From Anaerolineae bacterium (lineage in GTDB: Bacteria; Chloroflexota; Anaerolineae; Aggregatilineales; Phototrophicaceae), in NCBI GenBank assembly GCA_015492875.1, contig WGEI01000339.1, positions 1 through 18,703 on the forward strand: DNA of 18,703 bases. The letters run 5' to 3'. Made by a program: the position numbers and the translations under genes. Below the pieces are notes generated by a model. It saw only the letters and a program-made list of their open reading frames with translations, did no database searches and was not told the DNA's origin. How positions within the stretch are numbered: position 1 is the first letter of the stretch; every line of letters begins with the position of its first letter. Shown in pieces: positions 6,759 to 15,110 of the stretch.

Positions 6759-9700
6759 ATGTATATACAACGCTTACGGCGATTGTTGCCGCTCACGGGG
6801 CTATTGTTGGTGCTGGCGGTAATGACTGGCATCAGCTTGGCTCAAGATAATCCCGATGGCTACCCTGAGCCATCTACTGTGACCGTTGCTGGAACGGTAC
6901 AAAGCTTGCTTGGTTGCCCCGGTGATTGGCAACCTGAGTGTGAAGCAACTATGCTCACGTTTGATGTTGAAAGTGGGCTATGGACAGCTACATTTGAACT
7001 CCCCGCTGGCAGTTATGAATACAAAATAGCCTTCGATGGTAGCTGGACAATTAGTTATGGTTTAGAAAATCAGAGCCAACCCGGCGCTCCCAATATCCCG
7101 CTTGTCGTTGAAGCTGATGGGCTGGTGACCTTCACTTATGACCATGCCCGCGGTGTCGTTGGCGATAGTATCAATGGCGAGCAGCCCCGCGATGGTGCAG
7201 GTGGTGATGTTGTTGCCTCGACACCACAAGAAGCGCCACTCCCGCAAATTGTCAATATCCCCGGCACTATTCAGCCTTTGCTTGATTGCCCCGGCGAGTG
7301 GCAGCCCGAATGCGAAGCGACCTTCCTCGATTACGATGAAGCGGGCGATGTTTTCCAACGTACCTTTGATGTGCCCGCCGGCAATTATGAGTATAAAGTG
7401 GCGATTAACGGCTCATGGGCAGAGAACTACGGTGGTTTTGCCGACCGTGACGGCCCGAATATCATCCTCAATGTACCAGAAGATACTGCCATCACCTTCA
7501 CTTATGACTATCGCACACACTGGATAAGCGATAATGTTCGCCATGTTTTGGCCACCGTGCCCGGCAGCTTCAACGATGAAATCGGCTGTGCCGAGGATTG
7601 GGATGCCACCTGTATGCGCACATGGCTACAGGATGTTGATGGCGACGGCATCTACATTTTCAGCACCTCCGCTATTCCCGCTGGCGATTATGAGGCCAAA
7701 GTGGCGATCAACCTCAGCATGGATGAAACCTATGGCGCAGATGGCGCAGCGGATGGCGACCCTATCGCCTTTTCTGTACCAGAAGATGGCGCGACTGTGA
7801 ACTTTGTCTACGATAGCCGCGAGCATGTCATGGTGGTATCGGTGGGCGGCTCGGCCTTTTCTGCCGCCAACTTGCGCGAATTGCGCGCCCGCTGGGTCTT
7901 GGCGGATACCATTGCCTGGCCACACCCAGCTGAAGACGGCCTCACTTATGCCCTGCTTTATAGCCCAGACGCCAGTATGCAAATGAGCGTCTTTGGCCTT
8001 TCTGGTAATTATGAGGCGATTCCGCTCACCGTAGATGAAGGCGGCCTGCCGCCCGCCGTGTTGGAGAAGTTCCCCCACCTAGAAGGGCAGACCGCGCTCA
8101 AGCTCAATGCGGATGATGTGGCGCTTGTACCAGAGATTTTGCGCGGCCAGTTTGCCGTGGCCGTTTTTTCCGCTGCTGACCAGCTGGTGGATATTGCGGG
8201 CGTGCAAATCCCCGGCGTTCTGGATGACCTGTTCACCTATGACGGGGCGCTGGGCGTTCATTTTGACGATGCTGGCGTACCGACGATTAGCGTTTGGGCG
8301 CCCACAGCGCAAGATGTTAACTTCCTGCTTTTCGAAGATAGCCGCCCGCGCACAGACCCCACCTCCTATGACATGACCTTTGACCCCGCAACTGGCGTTT
8401 GGAGTATTACGGGCGAAGCGGATTGGAATCGCAAGTTCTACCTGTTTGAGGTGAGCGTTTTCTTCCCGCAAACGGGGCAAATTGAGACCAACACCGTCAC
8501 AGACCCCTATTCGCTCAGCCTCTCTACCAACAGCTTGCGCAGCCAGATTGTCAACCTCAATGACCCCGACCTGATACCTGATGGTTGGCTTACATTGGAA
8601 AAACCGCCTCTGGCTGCGCCAGAAGATATTGTCATCTATGAGCTACACGTGCGCGACTTCAGCGCCTTTGCGGAAGATGTGCCAGAAGACTTACGCGGCA
8701 CTTTCCTCGCTTTCACGATTGAAGATAGCGCGGGTATGCGCCATCTGAAGGCGCTGGCCGATGCTGGCCTAACCCATATTCACCTGTTGCCCAGCTTCGA
8801 TTTTGCGACAACTAACGAAAATCGTGTCCGCTGGTTCGAAGCTGACTATGAAGAGCTGGCACAACTGCCGCCTGATAGCGACCAGCAGCAAGCCATTCTG
8901 GAAGAATTCCGCGACCTCGATGGCTTCAACTGGGGCTATGACCCCTATCACTTCAATGTGCCCGAAGGTAGCTATAGCACCAACCCCGATGGTGCGCAGC
9001 GCATCCTAGAGTTCCGCCAGATGGTACAAGCGCTCAATCAGGCCGGGTTGCGCGTTATCATGGATGTGGTCTATAACCACACCAACGCGGTTGGCCTCAG
9101 CCGTAAGTCCGTTTTCGATAAAATCGTCCCCGGCTACTACTACCGCCTCGATGATACAGGACGGGTCTTCACCAGCACTTGCTGCCCCAATACCGCCAGC
9201 GAACATAACATGATGGAACGCTTCATCGTGGACTCTGTGCGCTTATGGGCAACCGCCTATAAAGTCGATGGCTTCCGCTTCGACCTGATGGGGCATCACA
9301 TGCTGCGCAATATGCAAGCCGTACGCGCGATGCTAGATACCCTCACACTAGAAAGTGATGGTGTTGATGGTAGTCAGATTTATATCTATGGGGAGGGCTG
9401 GAACTTTGGCGAGGTGGCCGATAACGCGCGCGGCATCAACGCGACCCAACTGAATATCGGCGGTACGGGCATCGGCGCGTTCAACGATCGCCTGCGCGAT
9501 GCTGTACGCGGTGGCAATCCCTTCGGTGATTATCAAGTGCAAGGTTTCGCTACTGGCCTCTATTATGACCCCAACGGCATCACCCCCGGCGATACCGACG
9601 CCCAACGCGAACGCCTCTTGCTCTTCTCAGACCATATTCGTATCGGGCTAGCTGGCAACCTGCGTGACTATACATTCGTCGGCGCAAATGGCGAAGAAGT

Positions 9701-10499
9701 AACAGGCGCAGATGTGCTCTATAACGGCGCGCCCGCTGGCTATACCCTAGACCCGCAAGAGAATATCGTTTATGTCTCGGCCCACGATAATGAGACCTTC
9801 TGGGATATTGTCCAATATAAAGCGCCATTGGATACGCCAATTGACCAGCGCGTGCGCATACAAAACTTGGGCATCAGTGTCGTTGGCCTCAGTCAGGGCG
9901 TGCCGTTCTACCACGCCGGTATCGATATGTTGCGTTCGAAGTCCTTCGATAAAAACAGCTATAACTCTGGCGACTGGTTCAACCGTCTAGACTTCACCTA
10001 CCAAACCAACAACTTTGGCGTGGGTTTGCCCCCTGCTGGGGATAACAGCAGCCAATGGGATATTCAGCGCCCCTTATTGGCGAACCCAGACCTGTATGTG
10101 GGAGAAGAGGAGATTTTGCGCAGTGTAGAGCACATGCGGGAAATCTTGCGCATCCGCCGCAGCTCACCCTTGTTCCGCCTACAAACTGCGGAGGATATTC
10201 AACAGCGCGTGTACTTCCTCAATACAGGTCCCGACCAGATACCGGGCGTGATTGTCATGCTCATCTCCGATACCGTGGGTGAGGATTTGGATACGGCGTA
10301 TGATGCCATTGTCGTGGTGTTCAATGCTACTGATGATGATATAACCTTCTCATCGGAGGCGCTCAGTGGCTTTAACTGGGAATTACACCCTGTACAGCAA
10401 GCATCCTATGACCCCATTGTCCAAACTTCCAGCGCAGAAGATGGCATTTTGAGCGTGCCCGCACGTACCACTGCTGTTTTCGTTGCGCCACAGGGATAA
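6759..10499 (+). CDS. pulA: secreted type I pullulanase with three X25-like modules
   Basis: Extracellular alpha-1,6-debranching enzyme of GH13. A Sec signal peptide covers residues 1-29 (hydrophobic core PLTGLLLVLAVMTG, likely cut after SLA). Three homologous modules of about 95 residues follow (about 40-137, 161-259, 262-360), each with a Cys pair about 9 residues apart and the PAGxYExK(I/V)A core, as in X25 modules of amylopullulanases. A CBM48-like domain begins near 493. Catalytic motifs: type I signature NWGYDP (724-729), region I DVVYNH (769-774), region II GFRFDLMGHH with nucleophile D842, region III YGEGWN with E879, region IV HDNE (1009-1012). The C-terminus fits the pullulanase C-terminal domain. 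No anchor is visible, so it may be released. At 1246 residues it is long because of the modules. Confidence 0.95.
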   Translation: MYIQRLRRLLPLTGLLLVLAVMTGISLAQDNPDGYPEPSTVTVAGTVQSLLGCPGDWQPECEATMLTFDVESGLWTATFELPAGSYEYKIAFDGSWTISYGLENQSQPGAPNIPLVVEADGLVTFTYDHARGVVGDSINGEQPRDGAGGDVVASTPQEAPLPQIVNIPGTIQPLLDCPGEWQPECEATFLDYDEAGDVFQRTFDVPAGNYEYKVAINGSWAENYGGFADRDGPNIILNVPEDTAITFTYDYRTHWISDNVRHVLATVPGSFNDEIGCAEDWDATCMRTWLQDVDGDGIYIFSTSAIPAGDYEAKVAINLSMDETYGADGAADGDPIAFSVPEDGATVNFVYDSREHVMVVSVGGSAFSAANLRELRARWVLADTIAWPHPAEDGLTYALLYSPDASMQMSVFGLSGNYEAIPLTVDEGGLPPAVLEKFPHLEGQTALKLNADDVALVPEILRGQFAVAVFSAADQLVDIAGVQIPGVLDDLFTYDGALGVHFDDAGVPTISVWAPTAQDVNFLLFEDSRPRTDPTSYDMTFDPATGVWSITGEADWNRKFYLFEVSVFFPQTGQIETNTVTDPYSLSLSTNSLRSQIVNLNDPDLIPDGWLTLEKPPLAAPEDIVIYELHVRDFSAFAEDVPEDLRGTFLAFTIEDSAGMRHLKALADAGLTHIHLLPSFDFATTNENRVRWFEADYEELAQLPPDSDQQQAILEEFRDLDGFNWGYDPYHFNVPEGSYSTNPDGAQRILEFRQMVQALNQAGLRVIMDVVYNHTNAVGLSRKSVFDKIVPGYYYRLDDTGRVFTSTCCPNTASEHNMMERFIVDSVRLWATAYKVDGFRFDLMGHHMLRNMQAVRAMLDTLTLESDGVDGSQIYIYGEGWNFGEVADNARGINATQLNIGGTGIGAFNDRLRDAVRGGNPFGDYQVQGFATGLYYDPNGITPGDTDAQRERLLLFSDHIRIGLAGNLRDYTFVGANGEEVTGADVLYNGAPAGYTLDPQENIVYVSAHDNETFWDIVQYKAPLDTPIDQRVRIQNLGISVVGLSQGVPFYHAGIDMLRSKSFDKNSYNSGDWFNRLDFTYQTNNFGVGLPPAGDNSSQWDIQRPLLANPDLYVGEEEILRSVEHMREILRIRRSSPLFRLQTAEDIQQRVYFLNTGPDQIPGVIVMLISDTVGEDLDTAYDAIVVVFNATDDDITFSSEALSGFNWELHPVQQASYDPIVQTSSAEDGILSVPARTTAVFVAPQG

Positions 10500-10527
10500 A
10501 CCTGTACCTTATCATTGGCTGAATTTG

Positions 10528-10568
10528 GGGCGGCTATGCTTCTTTTTAGGGCTAGCCGCCCTGTTTTT
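10528..10568 (+). terminator. intrinsic terminator after pulA
   Basis: GGGCGGCTA and TAGCCGCCC form a 9-bp stem with a 16-nt loop, followed by TGTTTTT, 29 bp after the pulA stop. Confidence 0.75.
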
Positions 10569-10607
10569 AGGATGCTAGCGGGCGTTACACGGTGAATTTG
10601 GGCGCTA

Positions 10608-10616
10608 TGCTACAAT
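10608..10616 (+). promoter_or_regulatory. extended -10 promoter in the pulA downstream region
   Basis: TGCTACAAT is a good extended -10, lying between two plus-strand terminators. No gene large enough to call follows, which suggests a small transcript beginning near 10623. Confidence 0.4.
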
Positions 10617-10622
10617 TTTCAC

Positions 10623-10760
10623 AATCAATCCCCCCTTTTTTTCAGATGTATTGTCCGATGTGCTTAAACGCCGAAAATGGTAACCTATAACCGAGCGACG
10701 ATCATGCAATCCTTTTGGCAAACTTATTACCCCTTGGGACGGCTTTTGAGCGTCCCTTTT
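10623..10760 (+). ncRNA. possible small transcript of unknown kind
   Basis: About 138 nt bounded by an extended -10 (10608-10616) and an intrinsic terminator (10736-10760). I recognise no known RNA family. It contains a 14-codon ORF (ATG at 10647) starting MYCPMC that could be a chance reading or the stub of a zinc-ribbon gene. Support is only the promoter-terminator pair. Confidence 0.25.
10736..10760 (+). terminator. intrinsic terminator
   Basis: GGGACG and CGTCCC form a 6-bp stem with a 9-nt loop, followed by TTTT. It is the second of three plus-strand terminators downstream of pulA. Confidence 0.6.
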
Positions 10761-10800
10761 GCTTTAACAATTATTTGATACGCCCAACACCAAGACTGAT

Positions 10801-10834
10801 AGAACGCGACAACAGTGTCGCGTTCTGTCTTTTT
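10801..10834 (+). terminator. strong intrinsic terminator
   Basis: AGAACGCGACA, loop ACAG, TGTCGCGTTCT is a perfect 11-bp stem followed by GTCTTTTT. It works on the plus strand only; the other side has no T run. It faces the minus-strand terminator at 10855. Confidence 0.85.
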
Positions 10835-10854
10835 AGACAGTATTGGCTATCGTG

Positions 10855-10886
10855 AAAAAAGAGACGCCCACCGCTGGGGTGGGCGT
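10855..10886 (-). terminator. intrinsic terminator of the minus-strand operon
   Basis: On the minus strand ACGCCCACC, 5-nt loop, GGTGGGCGT is followed by CTCTTTTTT. It lies 24 bp past the corrected stop of the small gene at 10911 and probably ends the transcript coming from the genes at 11132-13806. Confidence 0.85.
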
Positions 10887-10910
10887 TGCCAACTGGATGA
10901 GGGGGCTGTC

Positions 10911-11100
10911 CTATTCTTGCGCGGACAGCAGTCTCAGTGAGAGTGTGTAGAGGCGTTTCTCTGTGGGGGATGGCATCTAATGAAGCGGGTTGCATCTTGA
11001 GTGTGGGGGTTGTATTGTAGGTTTGCCATCCGTCCCACGTGATGACTATCTCTAATGTGCCCTTATTATAGTGGATGGCCACATACTTGATAGATGTCAT
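10911..11100 (-). pseudogene. small hypothetical protein gene with a 1-bp frameshift
   Basis: An ATG at 11100 opens a frame (MTSIKYVAIHYNKG and onward) that, as written, runs straight through the terminator at 10855-10886 and stops only at 10771. Removing one base from the G5 run at 10965-10969 (C5 on the coding strand) switches to a frame ending KRLYTLSLRLLSAQE and a TAG at 10911-10913, just before the terminator. That gives a 62-residue protein with regular placement relative to the terminator, so I take it to be the original gene. It starts 31 bp after the PAP-phosphatase-like gene and may belong to the same transcript. I do not recognise the family. The shift may be a sequencing error rather than true decay. 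Confidence 0.45.
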
Positions 11101-11131
11101 TCATCACAACCCGCCTATGACAAGCCTCCCA

Positions 11132-12094
11132 TCACCCCCCTGTTTCTGCCATCACTTCCTGTATGACTTCCAATACATGGTTATGAATGTGGCCATTGGT
11201 CGCCACCATGCCCGTATGTGGCAAAATCGCCCCTTGGCTGAAATCTAGCGGATTGCCCACTAAATCTGTGACGCTACCACCTGCGGCCAGCACCAGCGCG
11301 ACACCAGCGGCATGGTCCCAAGCGCGATGGGCATATTCGTTATCTTTGCGCGGTAGCCGCAAGTAAATATCTGCCTCGCCAGAAGCAACAAGCGCATATT
11401 TCACCATGCTATCCAACTCTTCCACGTTATCAGCAGGGATATCCAGCCGTTGCCGCACCATCGCCATGCGCTCTTTACTGGCGTGTGCCCGCTCAAAGCT
11501 TTGCACAATCCGCAATTCGAATGGGTCGGTGCGGTTAGAAACTTGAAGCCGCAAACCTTCTTCGCTGGCCGCCAACGGCTCACGATAGGCGACATTGTTC
11601 TCTGCATAAAATAGCGCGCCCATCCCCTCAGCATAGCCCGGCGCTGCCATGACGCTACCAGCTAACTCGCCATTCACCAAAAGGCCAACCCCAATAGCGT
11701 ATTGCCGCATGGCCAAAAATCCTTTTGTGCCGTCTATTGGGTCAATCACCCATGTTTGCGCTGCTTTTTTGCCGCGCCCTTGGTCTAGCCAACTCGTGAC
11801 GACCGCTTCCACTACGGAAATATCGAGCAAGTTGGAGAGCAAGCTGAGCACTTGTGTTTTTTGCTCTGCATTGAGCAATTCACGGAATTGCTGGCCACTC
11901 TCTTCGGCAATAACGGCATCATGCGGGTAATGCTGCATCAGCGCCCGCCCGATAATAGCTTGCGAGCCATAATCGGCGATAGTGACAGGCTCGCGATTGT
12001 CCTTATCCGTCCGCGAGAGGTAATGTCGCTGCACTTGCGCACAGAGATTAGCCGCTAGCCGCACCGCTTCCTTTATTGGTTCTATATTTACCAC
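11132..12094 (-). CDS. 3'(2'),5'-bisphosphate nucleotidase-like enzyme (HAL2/CysQ type)
   Basis: 320 residues of the inositol monophosphatase superfamily, lithium-sensitive Mg-dependent phosphatases. Metal ligands can be seen at E64-E65 (VIAEESG), D118 and D121 in the signature DPIDGTKGF, and D260 in AWDHAAG. The form DPIDGTKGF together with EPVTIADYGSQA (36-46) points to the HAL2/PAP-phosphatase branch, which removes the 3'-phosphate from PAP formed in sulfate assimilation and sulfotransfer, rather than to inositol phosphatases. The start is GTG at 12094, with GGGGG 6 nt before it; the upstream ATG at 12113 is out of frame. It follows the SMR gene by 115 bp on the same strand. No other sulfur assimilation gene is nearby, so the substrate is inferred from family only. 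Confidence 0.85.
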   Translation of the reverse strand: MVNIEPIKEAVRLAANLCAQVQRHYLSRTDKDNREPVTIADYGSQAIIGRALMQHYPHDAVIAEESGQQFRELLNAEQKTQVLSLLSNLLDISVVEAVVTSWLDQGRGKKAAQTWVIDPIDGTKGFLAMRQYAIGVGLLVNGELAGSVMAAPGYAEGMGALFYAENNVAYREPLAASEEGLRLQVSNRTDPFELRIVQSFERAHASKERMAMVRQRLDIPADNVEELDSMVKYALVASGEADIYLRLPRKDNEYAHRAWDHAAGVALVLAAGGSVTDLVGNPLDFSQGAILPHTGMVATNGHIHNHVLEVIQEVMAETGG

Positions 12095-12209
12095 TTTCGC
12101 CCCCTTTTACCATGAGTGAGTGCAAAGTTTGTAACGAAAAGAAAGGTTTAATTATGGTGTAAAAGCTCGTCTTGCCAATGGCCAATACGATGCGCATTGT
12201 TCCTGCACC

Positions 12210-12545
12210 CTAGCTATGCGCATTCCCGCTGGCCAAATTGAGCCATACGACACCAACAATAATCAAGACGATTGCCGCCGCTTTACTGAGGCTAAGCTGC
12301 TCCTCAAATACGAAAAAGCCAATCGTCACAATAGCCACCGTGCCCACGCCAGACCATATCGCATAGGACATGCCCACGTCCAGCTTTTCCAGCGCTTTGG
12401 CAAAGAGTGAAAAACTCGCCGCATAAAAAACAAACATGGCAATAGACCAAACTGGTTTGGTTAATCCCTGCGAGAGCTTCATGCTGGTCGTGCCCATGAC
12501 TTCGAGCACAATGGCCCCTGCTAAAAATAGCCAATGCCCACTCAT
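12210..12545 (-). CDS. SMR-family multidrug efflux protein (EmrE/QacE type)
   Basis: 111 residues, four membrane helices, normal length for the small multidrug resistance family. The essential membrane glutamate is E15 (AIVLEVMGTTSMKLS), and SYAIWSGVGT (61-70) matches the YAIWxGxG motif of drug-exporting EmrE/Qac members. These proteins act as proton-coupled antiparallel dimers exporting quaternary ammonium compounds and similar cations. The third-helix motif resembles EmrE more than the guanidinium exporter Gdx/SugE, but single-residue evidence is limited. The gene begins 13 bp after the SbcD-like stop, with GAGGA upstream of the ATG, so it should be co-transcribed with that gene. Confidence 0.92.
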   Translation of the reverse strand: MSGHWLFLAGAIVLEVMGTTSMKLSQGLTKPVWSIAMFVFYAASFSLFAKALEKLDVGMSYAIWSGVGTVAIVTIGFFVFEEQLSLSKAAAIVLIIVGVVWLNLASGNAHS

Positions 12546-12558
12546 TAATGTGTCCTCG

Positions 12559-13806
12559 TTAACTCAGTTTTTCGTCTACCGTGCGGAAGATGTCTGCAGC
12601 GATTTGCATGAGCCGTTCTCGCCGTTCTGATGGGACTTGTTTGCTGATGAAGAAACGTTCTAATACCTCTTCGCGCGTCATCCCTTCCGGACTGCCGCCT
12701 AAGCGGGCACGTTCCGGATGCTCGACATCGCGCCGCATCGCCGCAATATGGAAGACGCCCGCCGCCCGCAGTGCATCACGAACCGCATTTTCGTTATAGA
12801 GGCTCTCTGTTTGCGGGGTGAATTGCAATTGCAAGCGCACAACTGCGTCTTTCAAATCGTGCTTTTTGATGAGCGTTAGCACCTCTTGTGTTGGCGATTT
12901 TGTGTTGCGACAATCCGCCTTCAGCGTGATGAAGGGGCGCGCCGCCAATTCGATGAAGCGCCAAGAAGTTTCGTTACGGCTCACCTCTGCGATGACAAAG
13001 CCCTTAGGATCGCCCTCTTCACCAAAGTCGATGCGCTCAATGCTGCCGCTATAGACCACTGGCGGATGTTCGCGGGTTAAACACTGGTGTTTGTGGATGT
13101 GTCCCAGCGCCACATAATCCCAGCGCGGGTCTGCCACAGATGAAGGCAGCACTTGCACGTCACGCCCCAACATTACCGAGCGTTCGCTACCCCATACCGC
13201 GCCGAAAACGGTGAAATGGCCTGTCAATAAACGGGGGACATCTGCCCCTGCTTCTTCATCGGCCTGCTGCGCCAAATCTTCTAAAATGTCGGTGAGCACA
13301 TGCTGAAGTTGTGCGTCAATATCGGCAATGGACATGCCTGCCGTGTTCATCTTTGTCATCAAGCGCGAGCGAATGGGGTAGGGGGCAGCGCCCACGACGA
13401 TAGCACCGCGTTTGGTTTCATAACGGCGGATAGCGTATTCATGCGCTACCCAAACATTGGCCACGCGCAAGGTATCGTAAATTTCGATACTAGAGGCTTT
13501 CAGGGCGTTGGGCGGGGTATCATGGTTGCCAACCAACAGCACCACAGGCGCGATTTCGGCCAAGTCTTGAATGCGCCAAGCGAATTCCCGCTGAAACGTG
13601 GGGTTGGGCGAGCGGGTTTTGAAGGCATCGCCCGCGAATACAACGAGGTCAACATCTTCATCCCGTGCTGCCTGCACCATATCATCCATACGGCGCAAAA
13701 AATCAACAACACGGCTGCTTAAACCTGTAGATGCGTCGGTTTTGCCGTAATTCTCTATGCCGATATGCGTATCAGCAAAGTGTAAAACACGAATCGGTTG
13801 GCTCAT
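12559..13806 (-). CDS. SbcD/Mre11-like DNA repair nuclease
   Basis: 415-residue calcineurin-like phosphoesterase of the SbcD/Mre11 type. The metal-binding motifs occur in order: DTHIG (D12, H14), GDAF (D60), GNHD (94-96), GHF (H197) and GHIH (H236, H238). SbcD works with the SMC-like ATPase SbcC as a Mn-dependent exo/endonuclease that opens hairpins and processes double-strand breaks. The start at 13806 keeps the first motif near the N-terminus, as usual. The C-terminal 150 residues correspond to the capping and SbcC-binding region. The odd point is that no sbcC lies next to it: the downstream neighbour is an SMR transporter. The partner may be elsewhere on the chromosome. A possible -10 (TATACA) lies about 30 bp upstream. 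Confidence 0.88.
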   Translation of the reverse strand: MSQPIRVLHFADTHIGIENYGKTDASTGLSSRVVDFLRRMDDMVQAARDEDVDLVVFAGDAFKTRSPNPTFQREFAWRIQDLAEIAPVVLLVGNHDTPPNALKASSIEIYDTLRVANVWVAHEYAIRRYETKRGAIVVGAAPYPIRSRLMTKMNTAGMSIADIDAQLQHVLTDILEDLAQQADEEAGADVPRLLTGHFTVFGAVWGSERSVMLGRDVQVLPSSVADPRWDYVALGHIHKHQCLTREHPPVVYSGSIERIDFGEEGDPKGFVIAEVSRNETSWRFIELAARPFITLKADCRNTKSPTQEVLTLIKKHDLKDAVVRLQLQFTPQTESLYNENAVRDALRAAGVFHIAAMRRDVEHPERARLGGSPEGMTREEVLERFFISKQVPSERRERLMQIAADIFRTVDEKLS

Positions 13807-13937
13807 AAAATCCAGCCCCCGTTAGCAAATGAACATTTGTATATCCTACCACTACCGCATACGCTAGAACAGTGTTGAGGGTGGTTTGATAGCAATGAAA
13901 AGGAAAACACAATGGGCCATATGTAGCGGCATACGCC

Positions 13938-14978
13938 TCAGGTGCTTGCCGCCGGTTGGCAGGAATCCCTTATCACGAGGCGCGTTGCCAACGTGACCCT
14001 TCGGGGTGGGCTATCCTTTTCGATGTGTTCGAGCAGGATGTGCACTGCAGCGCGTCCCATCTGCTCTAGTGGCTGGTGCACAGTCGTGAGTTTGGGGTGT
14101 ACCAGCGAGGCCTGTGGGATGTCATCAAAGCCCACAATGGAAATGTCTTGGGGAATATCGAGGCCATTAGCGCGAATGGCTTCGTAAGCGCCAAAAGCCA
14201 TCAAGTCATTTGAGGTGAATATCGCTGTTGGTGGCTGGGGTAAAGCCAATAATGTTTGTGTGCCCGTATAGCCGCTTTGTTCCCAAAAATTGCCTTTAAC
14301 CACCAGCTGCGGGTCGAAGGCCATACCTGCAGCTTCAAGCGCGGCTTTGTAACCCGTTAAACGCGAGACAGCACTGCTTTTCCCCATTAAACCCGTGATA
14401 TGCCCAATACGCCGATGCCCCAACTCAATCAAGTAGCGCGTCGCTTCATAAGCGCCTTTTTCATTGGTAGCGTCCACAATGCTGCTGGCCTCTTCAACAT
14501 CGTTTTGACCAATTAAAACATAGGGGAAGCGCTGTTTATGTAGCGCATCTAAATAAGCCGTTGGTATGAGCGATACAATGAGGATGAGGCCGTCAGTTAA
14601 GCCGTTGGCTATCGCTTGCACATAGCGTGATTCTTTTCCTTCTTGATGGTGCGTGGTGTAGAGCATTAAGTCGTAGCCATTATCACGCAACGCTTCATCA
14701 ATGCCGCGAATGATTTCGCCAATATAGCCATTATCAAGGTTGGGGACAAGCACGCCAATGATATGAGAGCGCCCCCCTGCCAGGCTGCGCGCCTGTAAAT
14801 TGGCCACATAGCCTAAGCGCTCAGCAGCTTCCAGCACTTTTTGGCGCGTGCTTTCTTTCACATACTTAAACCCATTTAAGACGCGCGATACCGTAGAATA
14901 GGAGACGCCAGACTCGCGGGCTACATCAAAAATAGTGACTTTGCCCCTAGATTTAGGCGCTTGGCCTTTATCGCTCAT
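13938..14978 (-). CDS. LacI-family transcriptional regulator
   Basis: About 346 residues. The DNA-binding helix-turn-helix is at residues 14-36 (VTIFDVARESGVSYSTVSRV), followed by the hinge helix LQARSLAGGRS (61-71) that enters the operator minor groove. A periplasmic-binding-protein-like effector domain follows (GVLVPNLDNGY, then TSNDLMAFGAYEA and GFDDIPQA). LacI regulators usually sense a sugar or nucleoside. I start it at ATG 14978, with GGAG 6 nt upstream; the 371-codon reading from 15053 would run through the operator and promoter. Two LacI-type palindromes flank its promoter, so it is very likely autoregulated. No sugar transporter or catabolic gene is adjacent, so its targets lie elsewhere, possibly including pulA, though no matching site is seen there. 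Confidence 0.92.
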   Translation of the reverse strand: MSDKGQAPKSRGKVTIFDVARESGVSYSTVSRVLNGFKYVKESTRQKVLEAAERLGYVANLQARSLAGGRSHIIGVLVPNLDNGYIGEIIRGIDEALRDNGYDLMLYTTHHQEGKESRYVQAIANGLTDGLILIVSLIPTAYLDALHKQRFPYVLIGQNDVEEASSIVDATNEKGAYEATRYLIELGHRRIGHITGLMGKSSAVSRLTGYKAALEAAGMAFDPQLVVKGNFWEQSGYTGTQTLLALPQPPTAIFTSNDLMAFGAYEAIRANGLDIPQDISIVGFDDIPQASLVHPKLTTVHQPLEQMGRAAVHILLEHIEKDSPPRRVTLATRLVIRDSCQPAAST

Positions 14979-14994
14979 CATGAACTCCAATTTA

Positions 14995-15008
14995 TGCAAA
15001 CGCTTGCA
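14995..15008. promoter_or_regulatory. LacI-type operator, promoter-proximal
   Basis: TGCAAACGCTTGCA is a near-perfect palindrome with the central CG typical of LacI/GalR operators. It lies just downstream of the predicted transcription start and 14 bp before the first ATG, a position fit for repression. Confidence 0.8.
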
Positions 15009-15021
15009 ATCCACATCAAAA

Positions 15022-15050
15022 AATATATGGCATAGCTTCTTATCTATCAA
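15022..15050 (-). promoter_or_regulatory. promoter of the LacI-family gene
   Basis: Minus-strand TTGATA (15045-15050) and TATATT (15022-15027) are 17 bp apart, close to consensus. The predicted start near 15015 is followed at once by the operator at 14995-15008. Confidence 0.65.
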
Positions 15051-15110
15051 CACAAGCGCATGGTGCTGTTCCCATGCTTATGTTGAATTGTCAGCAACAG
15101 CTATCTCAAT

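Noticed and set aside
10623..10760. tRNA, 6S or other known RNA family
   Set aside because: No cloverleaf, CCA or recognisable conserved core; kept only as an unclassified possible transcript.
14979..15053. Longer LacI-family start at 15053
   Set aside because: It would place the promoter, operator and ribosome-binding site inside the coding region; the HTH normally starts near the N-terminus, as with ATG 14978.
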